Source: Artemisia argyi (lineage: Eukaryota; Streptophyta; Magnoliopsida; Asterales; Asteraceae). Taken from it: a DNA stretch of 64,000 bases. Shown in pieces: positions 1 through 11,483 of this stretch. The number at the start of each line of letters is the position of its first letter. The first letter of the stretch is position 1. The notes below the pieces were generated by a model. The model did no database searches. It worked only from the letters and a program-made list of their open reading frames with translations, and was not told the DNA's origin. Made by a program: the position numbers and the translations under genes. The DNA lies in the NCBI GenBank assembly GCA_030686995.1, contig CM060681.1:162775333-162839332 (forward strand), read 5' to 3'.

Positions 1-302
1 TTTCCTGTTTAAGTGTCTCAATTTCTTCATTCAACAAATTATTATCAACAAAATGATCATGCTTAAGCATAGAAGTACCAGAATTATAAAGATCATTCAT
101 GATAACAGACAAAATATCAGCATTGAGAACTTGTTCCAAGAGTCGATCAGCATCATTTTTTTAAAACTCTATTTCTTTGCTTTTGAACCAAAATGTCATT
201 TTCAGTTGCATTGAAAACGTTTATCATATTTTTGACCTCTTTTTGAAGTTCCTGATCCCAACGTGTAGCACATAGACGGAGGTGTTGAACAATTGGTTTC
301 AT

Positions 303-3300
303 TTATTTTTGAAAAATATCTCTCTTTTCGCACTTGTAAGCGGATTGAAACGTTTCAACTTTTATTTCAGAATTGCGTTCAATTGTCTCCTCCAAAATTT
401 CGATGTCTTCCATAAAAGTTTTGAAATAATTTAAGACACGAACACTTTTTGGTAAGGGTGAAAGTTCACCGGATGATGGTAAAGGACCATTTATTTGTGC
501 TACAGTTTGGACAGGAGCCGCATTGTGAGATGAAACATATGACTCTTCGATAAACCATGATTTCTCAGGTAAATCCTTTTGAGTAACAAAAGATTTAGAA
601 AGAGGTGGAGCTTTTGAATAGTCATATGGTGTCCAATATTGAACATAACTCATTTTTGATCGACTGTCGTCTTCAAGTTCTTCTTCTTCCTCAGTATCAA
701 AAACAACAGCACGCACAATTGTATTATCAAACATGTGATCAATACTGTAAACCTTAGGATTTTCTTTGAAAGCTTTGTGAAGAAACATTGATTTAAAATC
801 GCAAAGTGCAAATCCTTTATCAGGTCTCGGTTTTAAAGCAAACTTTTGAATTGTTGTGACAGAGTTCCCGTGTTTGTAAACAATGTGACGAAATTCTTTG
901 AGTTGTTTTTCAAGATCAACAATATCACCAAGTAAATCATCTATATACTTCCTTTTTCGTGTTTTATGTTCACAAAACTCCTTTTTGCAATTTGACAATT
1001 CTGTTTCAGTTTTTGAAAGGTCTCTTTGAAGACGTTCAACTTGCATTTTCAATTCACACTTCTCACTTTCAAGTTTCGAAATCAAGTTTCCGTTTGACTC
1101 AATTAAATCTTGCATTTTACGTTGAAGATCTTGTTCTTTGTTGTAAGAATCTTGAAAAGCTTTTTCAAAACTTTTTGCATGTTTAATCTTTTCTTCCTGA
1201 TTTGAAAGCTGAATTTTATAACACTCAATATCTCTTGCAAATGACGCATTTTGTTCTTTTAAAGCTTTATTTTTCTCGTTGCATTTTATGATTTGCAATT
1301 GTTGAGCATCCAGTTGTTTAGATAACAATATGAGGTCAGGGTCTGGATCAAATGATGGTTCATGTTCTAAATTATCATGTTTATCATTCTCAATTGGATC
1401 ATCAAATGAAACAACTGTGTCATCATCAAATATGACAACTGTGCTTATTTGTTCATCTTTTTGAGAGGATGAAGATGATTTAAATGGAACAACTTGCGCC
1501 ATATCTGATTCAGAAGCAGAAGGTGAGATTATTTCATTAATAAAGCATGCATTGAGGTCATGTACCTGAGACAAGCCGTCAGTGTCATACACTGGACCTG
1601 AATCATTGAGCTTAAGTTCCTGCATGTTGGCCATAAGCATCACAGCAGCATTGGCTTCCAGATCTTCCATGTCATCATCGTTGTTCACATTTGCCATGAA
1701 GTTGTTATCCTGTTCAGGGAAATGTCCATCTTTTTCATCTTGAAGAGCCATGAGTAATGCCTGCTTGTGAAACTTACTACCCCGAGTTCTCGGTTTGGGA
1801 CATGCTGTAGCAATATGACCTTGTTCATTGCAGTTATAGCACCATACTGCATTCCCTGAGTTGGAGTTTCTAGTTGCAACTGGTTCAGACCTTTGCTGAG
1901 AAGATCCGGAGTTGTTCCTGAACCCTCCATTGTTACTAAACCTCTGACCATTCCCATAATTTCCTGAAGAGCTTCCTGAACCAGATCGACCATAGCTACG
2001 ATTCTGAATTTCCACTCTTCCATCATTAACAACAGCTTGATTCCTTGTGTTAGAAGATGAACGTTGACGGTTGTTTGTTTTGTTGGAGAATTTGCAGAAA
2101 GCACGAGCAATAAGAGCAAGTCCCTGATTCAACGTATTAAAGTCATCATCGTCATCATCATTAGAGTTGGAGTAGTACACAGCATCATTGTTGTTTGACG
2201 GAACAAGTTGAGTAGAATCATTCTGTAGAGATGAATCATAAGGGACCATTTGGTTCGAGGTGGAAGATTGTGGATAACTGAAGTAGTTCTGCTCTTGAAC
2301 ATATGCATGATTTGACATTGGTGGTGGAGCATAGGGAGATTGAGCTACGAGAGCCAAAGAATTTGGCGCTGATGTTGGTGTGTATCCTCCTCGTAGAGCT
2401 CTATCTTTTTCCACTTCAGGTTCATGGTGTTTCAGAAAATCATACAACAAGCCATATGGAGCATCATGAAGATTCTTCGTTTGACGAGCAAATGTCACAT
2501 ATTTATGCCAATCAGGGCCAAGACTACCAACAAACTTGGAATTTACCGCGATCCTGGGTACTGTGATTTTATGACGTTCCAGATCATTAACCACATTTGT
2601 GAAACGATGATAGTAGGATTCAAGTGACTCTCCAGGTTCAATTGTGATGTCAGTGTATTCCATGTATAGCTTGGATTCCATGTCATCTTTGTTCAATTGA
2701 GTGCCTTCCATAAGGAGATGAACGTGTTCCCACATAGCTTTAGCCGTTTTCTGAGCATCAACACTTCGATAGATAGGATTAGGTATTCCTTGAAGTATGT
2801 AAGCCATTGCATACTCATCAGCTTCACGATGTAGTTTCTGTTCTTCAGTGAGTGCAGATTCTGGAAGAGGTCTATCACCAGGAGGACGTGGAGGATCAGC
2901 AGTTGGATCACCAGCTTCAAATCTTGTCGGCCACTCAAATGGTCCTTCAAGTATCACTTGCTTTAAGAATTTCCCATGAGGTTTCTTTAATTCAAGGAAT
3001 CGTAAGAATCGACTTGACCATTGAACATAGTTCCCAGGTGTTAGCATTGGAGGTGTTTCAAGTGATCCTGCCTCATGTCGGGATTGTTGAGTTGTAATAA
3101 CTTCACACATTCTGTCAAACCAGTGAGGTTGTTTGGAGGAAAACTGAGTGTTTTGTTGCGGCACTTGATATGGTTGTTGTTGAGGAATGATCTGATGTTG
3201 TTGCATCATTAGGTAATGATGTAGTGGATTGTATGTTTGTCTTTGAGAAGGTTGTTGATTCATTTGGTGCGGAAGGTATTGTTGTTGCTGATACTGCTGA

Positions 3301-3374
3301 TGTTGATGTTGCTGATACTGCTGATGTTGATGTTGCTGAGTATGAGGGAAGTAGTGATTAGGTGGTTGAGACAT
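303..3374 (-). pseudogene. Copia Gag polyprotein start with coiled-coil extension, broken at its 3' end
   Basis: This 1023-residue frame starts at the ATG at 3374-3372. Residues about 10-80 are rich in Gln/His. A retrotransposon gag (UBN2-like) region follows at about 100-300. A low-complexity Ser/Asn/Gly stretch precedes one zinc knuckle at about 508-522 (CYNCNEQGHIATAC, a CX2CX4HX4C match). Residues about 680-810 form a Lys/Glu/Gln-rich coiled coil, longer than in standard plant Copia Gag. The frame ends at a TAA at 303-305, but the next codons (302 down to about 166) stay open in the same frame, and after a one-base shift in an A-run similar coiled-coil coding continues to position 1. I therefore see a nonsense codon plus a frameshift rather than a natural end. 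In the family, Gag forms the virus-like particle and binds element RNA. Confidence 0.8.
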
Positions 3375-4209
3375 CTTAGAACACTTGTGTTGAAATGGAT
3401 CTTGTAGAAAGTGTAGAATTAACCAAGTATCGAAAAACTTAGCACAACTTCAGATTGCGAAACATGTGATTGCGATAATAGGGTTTGCGAAACTTGTCAG
3501 ATTATCGAGAAACAAGGTTTGCGAAAACTTAGTAGATTTTTCGAAAAAACTAAGATTTCGAAACTTTTCAGGTTGTCGAAAAAATAAGATTTCGCAACTT
3601 TTCAGGTTATCGAAAAAATAGAATTTCGAAACTTTTCAGGTTTTCGAAAAAATAGAATTTCGAAACTTTTCAGGTTTTCGAAAACGTTTGCGATAATTGC
3701 GATAACGTTTGCGATAACGAGAAAAAAAGACAATTTTCGAAATTATACAATTTCGAAAACGTTCCCAAATGTCGAAGTACTTAACTTTCTTATACAAGAA
3801 AGAAAATACCGAGTCCACACAAACGAAGTCGAGGTAGTGCACTTGGAGAAGATCTCGATAACTTGTAAGTTTTTGTTTTTCAAAGAAAGCAATCCTAAAA
3901 CTCGTTTTTATATCAAGATTTTTGTACTTTTAGGTGTAAAATGAAGAGATCTTAAAGAAAGTTGAAAACTTTAAGAACTTTTTCAAATTTTATAAAAGAT
4001 TGCGAAAAATAGTACAAAAACCTAGTCGAATTTAATAAGGAAAAATGTGAACTTTTTTGTTTATGTTGATTTGTAGCACAAGTTTGTAAGCAAATATGTG
4101 ATAAAAACCAAGAAACAAGCAAAAAAGTACAATAATTTCTTAAAAAATTTGAATGAAAAACAAGTTTAAGAACAAACTTAATGAAAAAACAAAAGCTACA
4201 CCTTCATAT
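3375..4209 (-). other. Untranslated leader of the Copia element
   Basis: About 835 bases lie between primer site and gag ATG with no convincing coding frame. The distal part is AT-rich. The part nearest gag holds a tandem repeat (separate entry). Such a long leader is unusual for Copia, where gag normally starts soon after the PBS. Confidence 0.5.
3530..3690. repeat. 34-bp tandem repeat in the Copia leader
   Basis: About four head-to-tail copies of a 34-bp unit built around TTTCGAAACTTTTCAGG and TCGAAAAAATA. Degenerate TTTCGAAA/TCGAAAA pieces continue on both sides, from about 3430 to 3760. TTCGAA inside the unit is palindromic, so each copy can pair with itself or its neighbours. Confidence 0.75.
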
Positions 4210-4225
4210 GGCGAATGATACCACT
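4210..4225 (-). promoter_or_regulatory. Primer binding site (tRNA-Met type)
   Basis: Immediately inside the LTR, the minus strand reads GTGGTATCATTCGCC. The TGGTATCA core matches the usual complement of initiator tRNA-Met 3' end; the remainder diverges from the common TGGTATCAGAGC. Confidence 0.6.
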
Positions 4226-4568
4226 TGTTAGGTCACCATTTTGTAAACACAAGTATAAGAATGGTAGAAATGAGATGAGAATGAGAGTGGGATGATTATA
4301 TGATAAAGAGAAATGTAAGAACAATAGTTTCCTTAAGAAATCAAATAACCAACCAAGTATTACATAGACCTAAGCATACTATATATAGGGAAGGAGCTAG
4401 GGCAACACTCACTCTCCTTCCTTTCTCCAAATCGTATGGGCTTTTAAGGCCCATGGATCATATGACATAAGCCTAGTAAACTTGAAATAATAACATAAAT
4501 GTAACTTAAGCAACCTATTATTACAAATGACCGAGACTTGATAAAATAGTAAAACTTTGGTTCCAACA
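4226..4568 (-). repeat. LTR of the Copia element (343 bp)
   Basis: Bounded by TGTTAGG at 4226 and CCAACA ending at 4568, an imperfect inverted terminal repeat with TG..CA ends. A TATA-like CTATATATAG lies at about 4379-4388. The inner border sits directly on the primer site. Only one LTR is in the window, so the outer border is inferred from the TG..CA rule. Confidence 0.65.
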
Positions 4569-4655
4569 TAGTGTTAAATGACCCCTAACTTGTATTTTGA
4601 TTATAATAAAAGCGCATTTGCTTGAGGACAAGCAAATCTCAAGTGTAAGGGTATA
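4569..4655 (+). mobile_element. 3' internal end and polypurine tract of a Tat/Athila-like gypsy element
   Basis: The stretch GAGGACAAGCAAATCTCAAG at 4624-4643, followed by TGTAAGGGTAT, is the conserved 3' internal end of plant Tat/Athila elements (usually ..CTCAAGTGTGGGGG), directly before an LTR starting TGATG. The rest of the element on the left was interrupted by the Copia insertion and is not seen. Confidence 0.65.
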
Positions 4656-6074
4656 TGATGAGGCGAAAAATGAACCACTTTTAGGGGTTCATTTAAGCCC
4701 GGAATTGAATTTATTTGATCACATATTGCCCTAAATCGTTCCTTTTGTGATTTTAGGTACTTTGGGAGTGAATTGTGGAAAAGGAAGCAATTTGGACGTT
4801 TTTGGAGCATAAAAGCGAAGAAAACGGCAAAGACTTAATTTTCCATGCTGAGAACAGTTCCTGACGGCGTCAAGAAGGAAATCATGACGGCGTCAAGAGT
4901 AAAATCCATGACCACCCAGTGAAAACCTGACGGCGTCACAACAAGGGCGTCAAGACTAATTTTGGTGATGTCCTGCATAAGGGATACACATGACGGCGTC
5001 AGACCCAGATCTAGGCAGTCCGAGAAACTATTTGGCGGCGAGATGACGGCGTCAGGCATTTGTTCTTGACGCCGTCACCTATCAAAATCTATATATAGTT
5101 TTCTATTTTTCATTCATTAAAGAGGAACTTGTGTGGAGAATACTAGGGTCGAACTTTGTAAACCCTAGGTCATATTTTACAGTGTTTTCAAGGGTTTTCA
5201 CCCCTTGAATCCTTTCATGTTCAATTGAGATAAGTCTTCTTTCAATTCAATCAATATGTCTATGTGTTGTTTGAATATATCTTATGCTTGTCTTGATTTC
5301 AACATGCTAGGCTAGATCTATCTTGTGTTTGCTTAGATGTAATGAAACCTAGATGTTAATTATGTGTTGATTACTTGTTAATGGTTGTATTGGATGAATG
5401 ATTTCAATGTTAGGCTTAAGAAAACTGGCAGATCTCCATTGTGTAACATGCTTGAACGTCTTAGGAAACATGAACCGATGTGTACTAGGTTTTATTGGTT
5501 GTATTTAATGCATGAGCAAATTCTAATGATCCCATGTTAGGAGCTTCTTAGCCGGCTCGACATAGGAGTGAAGTAGGCGCTCATAGGATTGGGGAAGTAA
5601 GTACGCCACCCCATGAATGGTATTAAGGAATACAATCCGTCATCCACGCAACTATAACACGTAATTAACATGTAAAAGATATCTAAGGAGTAGTGAAATC
5701 TAAGTAAACACAATTCTCCCACATATTGCCCACAACTCTAGTTTAATATAGTTTATTTTCATTTTTAGTATTTTATTTTGATTGCATCTTAGTATTGGGT
5801 TAGTTGACTAGCAACTAATTCCGCCCAACTCCTTCAAACCCAAGATTTTTACTTGCTTTCATAAAAATATAAAAATACAAAAAGAATCATCCCTCATCTC
5901 TAGACCTAGTCTTTAGGTTTTCTAATCCTAGCGACACTATTCCTAGCTGAACGATCAATCCCCCGGTACTTGTCATTATACTATACTACATCGATCAGGT
6001 ACACTGCCTGGTGGGGGTTGTAAGCTTCTCGAGATCCCTCGAGAGGTAAAGCCTGGTGCAATCCCTACGCATCA
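4656..6074 (+). repeat. LTR of a Tat/Athila-like gypsy element (1419 bp)
   Basis: Starts TGATGAGGCG right after the polypurine tract and ends TACGCATCA, giving a short inverted terminal repeat (TGATG..CATCA). It contains TATATATAG at about 5090 and six full TGACG-N-CGTCA palindromes between 4862 and 5077. A frame running antisense through 4835-5059 only translates these repeats and is not called as a gene. Confidence 0.7.
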
Positions 6075-7240
6075 CAACCTAGTGAAAACCTGAAGGCGTC
6101 AAGAGAAGGACGTCAAGAGTTATTCTGGTGACGGCCTGAAGATGGATTACACGTGACGGCGTCGACTCTAGATCTAGGCAGTCCGAGGAGTTTATTGGCG
6201 GCGAGATGACGGCGTCAGACATTTACTCTTGACGCCGTCACCTCACAAAATCTATATATACTTTTCTATTTTTCATTCATTAAGAGAGTAATTTGTGTGG
6301 AGAATACTAGGGTCGAACCTAATAAACCCTAGGTCATTTGTAACAGTATTTTCAATGGTTTTTACCCCTTGAAACCTTTCATGTTCAATTAAGATAAGTC
6401 CTCTTTCAATTCATTCGATATGTCTATGTGTTGTTTGAATATATCTTATGCTTGTCTTGATTATAACATGCTAGGCTAGATCTTTCATGTGTTTGCTTAG
6501 ATGTAATGAAACCTAGATGTTAATTATAGGTTGATTGCTTGTTTATAGTTGTATTGGATGAATGATTTCAATGTTAGGCTTAAGAAAACCGGCAGATCTC
6601 CATTATGTAACTTGCTTGAACGTCTTAAGAAACATGAACCGATGTGTACTAGGTTTTTATGATTGTATTTAATGCATGAGCGAATTCTAGTGATCCCATG
6701 TTAGGAGCTTCTTAGCCGGCTCGACATAGGAGTGAAGTAGGAGCTTATAGGATTGGGGAAGTAAGTACGTCACCCCATGAATGGTATTAAGGAATATAAT
6801 CCGTCATCTACGCAACTGTAACAAGTAATTAACCTGTAAAAGATATCTAGGGAGTAGTGAAATCTAAGTAAACACAATTCTCCAATATATTGCTCACACC
6901 ACTAGTATAATTTACTTTATTTTCATTTTTATTATTTTATTTTGATTGCATCTTAGTTATTGGGTTAGTTGATTAGCAACTAATTCCGCCCACTCCTTCA
7001 AAAACCAAGATTTTTAATTGCTTTTTATAAAACATAAAAATACAAAAAGAATCATCCCTCATCTCTAGACCTAGTTTTTAGGTTTTCTAATCCTAGCGAC
7101 ACTATTCCTAAGTTGAACGATCAATCCCCCGGTACTTGTCACTATACTATACTACAACGATCAGGTACACTGCCTGGCGGGGGTTGTAAGCTTCTCAAGA
7201 TCCCTTGAGAGGTAAAGCCTGGTGCAATTCCCACGCATCA
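6075..7240 (+). repeat. Second, 5'-truncated copy of the same LTR in tandem
   Basis: Aligns base for base with 4911-6074 of the preceding LTR (shared landmarks: GAAAACCTGA, TCTATATATA, AGCCGGCTCGACATAGGAGT, TCCCCCGGTACTTGTCA, ending CACGCATCA). It lacks the first roughly 255 bp of the LTR. The junction at 6074/6075 joins the LTR's last base to its own interior with no element body between. Confidence 0.8.
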
Positions 7241-8073
7241 CCCGCCATTTTTATGTGGTATTATCTTTTATTATTTTGAAAGTGCATTCACATCTGAAAT
7301 GGTTTTTTATCCTTGAATTCATCTTTTAGATGTTTTTAAGCACTCATTATGCGGGGACTGATTTAAAAACTAGACTGACCATAACCAAACTGGTCAAAAG
7401 CAAATGCTACCTTGGAATCTTTACTTTTTTCTAGTTTGAAAAAAATAATCTGAAATGTATATAGCTTTGGAAGGTTGAATAAAAGTTACAAATAAAAGAT
7501 GCAGACTCGATTGTGAGAAAGCCTAAAATCGGAAATAGACCAAGATCTGATTATCAAAAAATATAGTTGTTTCTAATAAAGTAGTCGCGTTGGTCTATTT
7601 GATTTTTTCAGCTTATCTTTTCTATTTTCAATTAGGTGGTTGGGACAAAGTTACTTGTACCTTTTTAAACCATTCCTAGAGTTTATCTATGCTTTATTTT
7701 TAATTGGGTGGTTGGGACAAAGTTACAAGATCTGATATTCCTATCGTGTTTGGGCAGATAGTTTAACCAGTGGCGCATTAAGCGACTCAAAACCACCAAA
7801 GCAGATAGTTGAACCAGTGGCGCATCAAGCGACTCAAAACCACCAAAGCAGATAGTTGAATCAGTGGCGAGTCAAGCGACTGAAAACCACCAAAGCAGAT
7901 AGTTGAATCAGTGGCGAATCAAGCGACTCAAAACCACAAAAACAGCAGATATTTGAACTAGTGGCGCCTAACAAACTAGATGCACCTGACAAAAGACAAG
8001 GCAATTGTGTGTCTGTCAAATGTCAAGAAATAGATGCACCCGTCAACAATATATATAACCACATACTTTTTAC
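7241..8073. other. Non-coding stretch with tandem repeats
   Basis: No coding frame is recognisable. A roughly 24-bp block (GGTGGTTGGGACAAAGTTAC) occurs twice, at about 7636 and 7708. The right part is the 47-bp array listed separately. Confidence 0.5.
7754..7970 (+). repeat. 47-bp tandem repeat, about 4.5 copies
   Basis: Units start near 7754, 7801, 7848 and 7895, with a degenerate partial copy from about 7943. Each begins GCAGATAGTT and holds CAGTGGCG and AAGCGACT. Copies differ by only a few bases, which suggests recent expansion. Confidence 0.9.
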
Positions 8074-8484
8074 CAATGTTGCAAAAATCGGCCGAATCGG
8101 CCGATTAATCGCTAATCGGTGATGCACCTTGTCGATTTTCGAAAATCGGTTAAAAATCGGACTAGGCAAAAAAATCAGAAAAAATGGGTCAAAAATCGGC
8201 CGAATCGGTCAATTTAAAAAAAATAGAAATTTAGGCATTTTACTTAATTTGGGGATCGTTTATTTCACTTATAACGTACAATGGGCCTCATAATCATAAT
8301 TGAAGCCTTTTATTGAGGTTTGTAAACATAGAAGGCTTGGAATCAGTTAAGATCTTTAGTTTGCTCTCCAGAAATTCACAAAACATGCAAGAAATGCCAA
8401 ACCGATTAATCACCGCCTTTGACCGATTACAGGCTGCAGGGTGGTCGACCGCCCGACTACCGATTCACGGTTTTTGCAACATTG
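8074..8484. mobile_element. hAT-type MITE (411 bp) with 8-bp target duplication
   Basis: Left end CAATGTTGCAAAAATCG and right end (reverse complement) CAATGTTGCAAAAACCG match at 16 of 17 positions. The element is flanked on both sides by the exact octamer CTTTTTAC (8066-8073 and 8485-8492). An 8-bp duplication with a CA.GTTG-type terminus is the signature of hAT transposons. The inside is rich in AATCGG/CCGATT in both orientations and codes for no transposase, so this is non-autonomous. Confidence 0.85.
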
Positions 8485-8492
8485 CTTTTTAC

Positions 8493-9000
8493 AGAGGAAG
8501 GTTTTCTAGCATCTAATCAAGAACTTTATTCCAGTATGCTCATCTAGTTCTGTTATGTTGTGAGCTTTGACATGTTCTAGTTCTGCTCTAATCCTGATGT
8601 GGTTATTGTTGATATGCAGTAGCCTACTTTTTCAAGGCTTTTATATCCAGATGATGAGATTAGATCAGTGGGAGAAAAACTTGTAAGTTTAACTGCAAAT
8701 TTTATTATTATGTTCATTGTTTTGGATTAAAAGTCTTCACGATGTTGTTTGAATTACTGCAGATCATGTTTGTGTTAATATTGCTTAGATGGATTTAGTT
8801 CTGCTCATGAACTTCAAAGAAGATGTGCAAAAGTAATTACTACTGCTAGTACAAAAGTTACTACTGCTAGTACAAAAGTTACGACTACTAGTGAAAGTTG
8901 GTACTGCTCAGAGATTAAGACCGCTCGAAGTTGCTAGTTGCTTATAGAGAAGATTATAGATACTCTATTGTAAGCTGACTAGGACTCCTTGGTGTATAAA
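8493..9000. other. Unassigned sequence beside CACTA element 1
   Basis: No clear gene. There are intron-like borders (TGCAG at about 8620, CTTGTAAGTT at about 8680) but no supported exon. Between about 8838 and 8892 a roughly 22-bp unit containing CTACTGCTAGTACAAAAG is repeated. This may be the interior of the CACTA element whose right end follows. Confidence 0.3.
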
Positions 9001-10258
9001 AGGATGTCCAATTTTATATTTGGTTCAGTTATATACATTCCAATTTTATTGTATTTGAATTTGTTTTGATATATATTTGAATTGTTTTGATATATATTGA
9101 TTTTTTAAATGTAACTAAAAGATGCATATAGTCACACTTATTAACACTTTGGTCACAGTTTGCTTAGTTCATTGTGTGACTAAATATTACAAAAGGCTAC
9201 GCAAACATAAACTTCATGTGGCCATTGGATGATCAATTGTCACACAAAATACACATTTCTTCACTTTAAACAGCATATGGTCACACTTATTAACACTTTT
9301 GACCACTATTTGCTTAATGGTATGTGACTAAATACCCAAAACAAACATGCTTTGTGTGACTAAATATTACAAATGGCCACACAAACATAAAATTCATGTG
9401 GCCATTGGATGATCAATAGTCACACAAAATACACATTTCTTCACTTTAAACCGCATATGGTCACACTTATTAACACTTACTGTTTGCTTAATGGTATGTG
9501 ACTAAATACCCAAAACAAACATGCTTTGTGTGACTAAATATTACAAAAGGCCACACAAACATAAAATTCATGTAGCCATTGGATGATCAATAGTCACACA
9601 AAATACACATTTCTTCACTTTAAACAGCATATGGTCACACTTTTAACACTTTTGGCCACTGTTTGCTTAATGGTATGTGACTAAATACCCAAAACAAACA
9701 TGCTTTGTGTGACTAAATATTACAAAAGGCCACGCAAACATAAACTTCATGTGGCAATTGGATGATCAATAGTCACACAAAATACACATTTCTTCACTTT
9801 AAACAGCATATGGTCACACTTATTCACACTTTTGGCCACTTTGTGTTAAATTGTATGTGACTAAATCCAAAAAAATAACACCCATTGTGTGACTAAATCA
9901 TCACAAACGTCACATTTATTGTATATTCATGTGGCCATTGGGTTATCAATAGTCACACAAAATACACATTTACTTGAATATATCATCTCAAATGTCACAT
10001 ATATTATATATTTATGTGGCCAAAGGATGAACAATTGTCACTCTCAAAAAACATTCGTGTGACTATAAGTTATTTACGGTCATTGATAATGACTAATCCA
10101 ACAAAACTTGTGCCTAATTTGTCACACATATTCGGGGTTTTGGTCACTCTTTTTTGATGGAAAAGGCCACGAACTCAACAATGTGACCATATGCCACCTA
10201 CGGTGGCAGGACTTTTAGTGACACACAACGAAAAAAACGTGTGTGACTATAGGCATAT
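9001..10258 (-). mobile_element. CACTA element 1, subterminal region (interrupted)
   Basis: About five imperfect units of 145-185 bp, each with CATATGGTCACACTTA, TGTGTGACTAAATATTAC, CATGTGGCCATTGGATGATC and AATAGTCACACAAAATACAC, from about 9125 to 10080, followed by degenerate units. The same sequence in reverse complement forms the left end of CACTA element 2 at 25317-26480, which shows both belong to one family. The last ~50 bp of this end, including the terminus, were pushed to 22234-22283 by a retrotransposon insertion. I could not find the other terminus of this element. Confidence 0.7.
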
Positions 10259-11389
10259 TGTAAAACCTCGCAAAAATATTTATAATTAATAAACGATTAA
10301 TTATATATAAATCTCTGTCATTATTTTAATCACCATTTTTACGGGGAAATTTAAAATTTTCTTTGTATATTAAAATGGTCACGATTACGATATTGCAAAA
10401 TTCATCAAACGACAAAACAAGTTCTCGATACGATTAACAAAGTATTAATAAATCACTAATCCTAATTAATAAAATTAATTACAAATCCAAACGGGCCTAT
10501 GATCTTCCCTAACCCCAACCGGCCCAAAAATCAAACCCATTTTTATTTTAATATTTCATATAAGTCGACCAAACAAGCTCCAAATCACCTCGCGTATTCC
10601 AAATTTTTACACACGACACATATATATTTTTACACCATCTCGTTTATCACCTAGCCAACTATTAGTGTGTTAAATCCCAAATTCATTGGACAACGTTTGA
10701 TACGTTTTTAAGTGGCAAAGTGTTTCGACATATATTCATATCAATCGGTTCATAAATCACTCAAATCTTAACCATTTTGATTCCTGTTTGTTCCTACGAG
10801 TTCCAAATAATAATCTTAAGATGATTTCATGTCCAAATGTCAAAGATGATCAGTTACATTCAAGTTATACACGATTTCACAAATTGTGTATGGGTTAAAT
10901 TGATTGTCGACATGCATACATGAGTCACCAAAACATTTCCCTCATTTCAAGCTCTCACATTACAATATTCTATGTTAAAATCTCATACTAGGAGTCTAAG
11001 TTACTGACATGGAATAGTGCATGAGGTTTCTTAGAAATCTTTCCCACATACGTATATCAAATGGCACCATATATACATTCCATGCATGCACTTGCTTCTC
11101 CTCATTCTCAAACACTTTCACAACATTCTCTCTTCCTAAAAACTACTTCTAAGAGTTCAGGAGTGAAACAATATCGTAAGGAGGCAAGGAAAAGGTTATC
11201 GGGTTTAAAAACTATATGTGATATAGTTGGGTATAATCGATCATGATCGTTTCTTGTGTTTCCTTCCATTTCTTTCGACCCTCTAGCATCCTAGAAGCGT
11301 TGTAAGTCCTTTACAACTCATTTGAATCCATTCTACACGTTAAAAGTTTACATGCATCATTGTTATAGTTAGTGTCGATCGTATATAGC

Positions 11390-11393
<4 letters not shown>

Positions 11394-11480
<87 letters not shown>
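11394..11480. repeat. (AT)n microsatellite in 5' LTR only
   Basis: About 85 bp of uninterrupted AT. The matching place in the 3' LTR (about 19408) has just TATATATATTTT. Confidence 0.95.

Positions 11481-11483
<3 letters not shown>

Larger units (their letters stand above)
1..4568 (-). mobile_element. Copia LTR retrotransposon, 5' part (truncated by window edge)
   Basis: On the minus strand the order is LTR (4568 to 4226), a tRNA-Met-type primer site next to it, a long untranslated leader, then a gag reading frame with a CCHC knuckle. Protease, integrase and RT would lie beyond position 1 and are not seen. No second LTR is in the window, so the target duplication cannot be checked. The right edge at 4568 abuts sequence typical of the 3' internal end of a Tat/Athila gypsy element, so this copy landed inside that older element. 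Assignment to Copia rests on the gag architecture and on the PBS form. Confidence 0.75.

Noticed and set aside
1685..2119. 144-residue minus-strand frame inside gag
   Set aside because: Shadow of the Copia gag frame.
4835..5059. 74-residue minus-strand frame
   Set aside because: Driven by TGACGGCGTCA repeats in the gypsy LTR.
7754..7970. CRISPR-like array
   Set aside because: 47-bp units are contiguous with no spacers, and this is a plant nuclear sequence.
11061..11246. 61-residue frame in the 5' LTR
   Set aside because: The 3' LTR copy is altered by a base change that disrupts it; no family resemblance.
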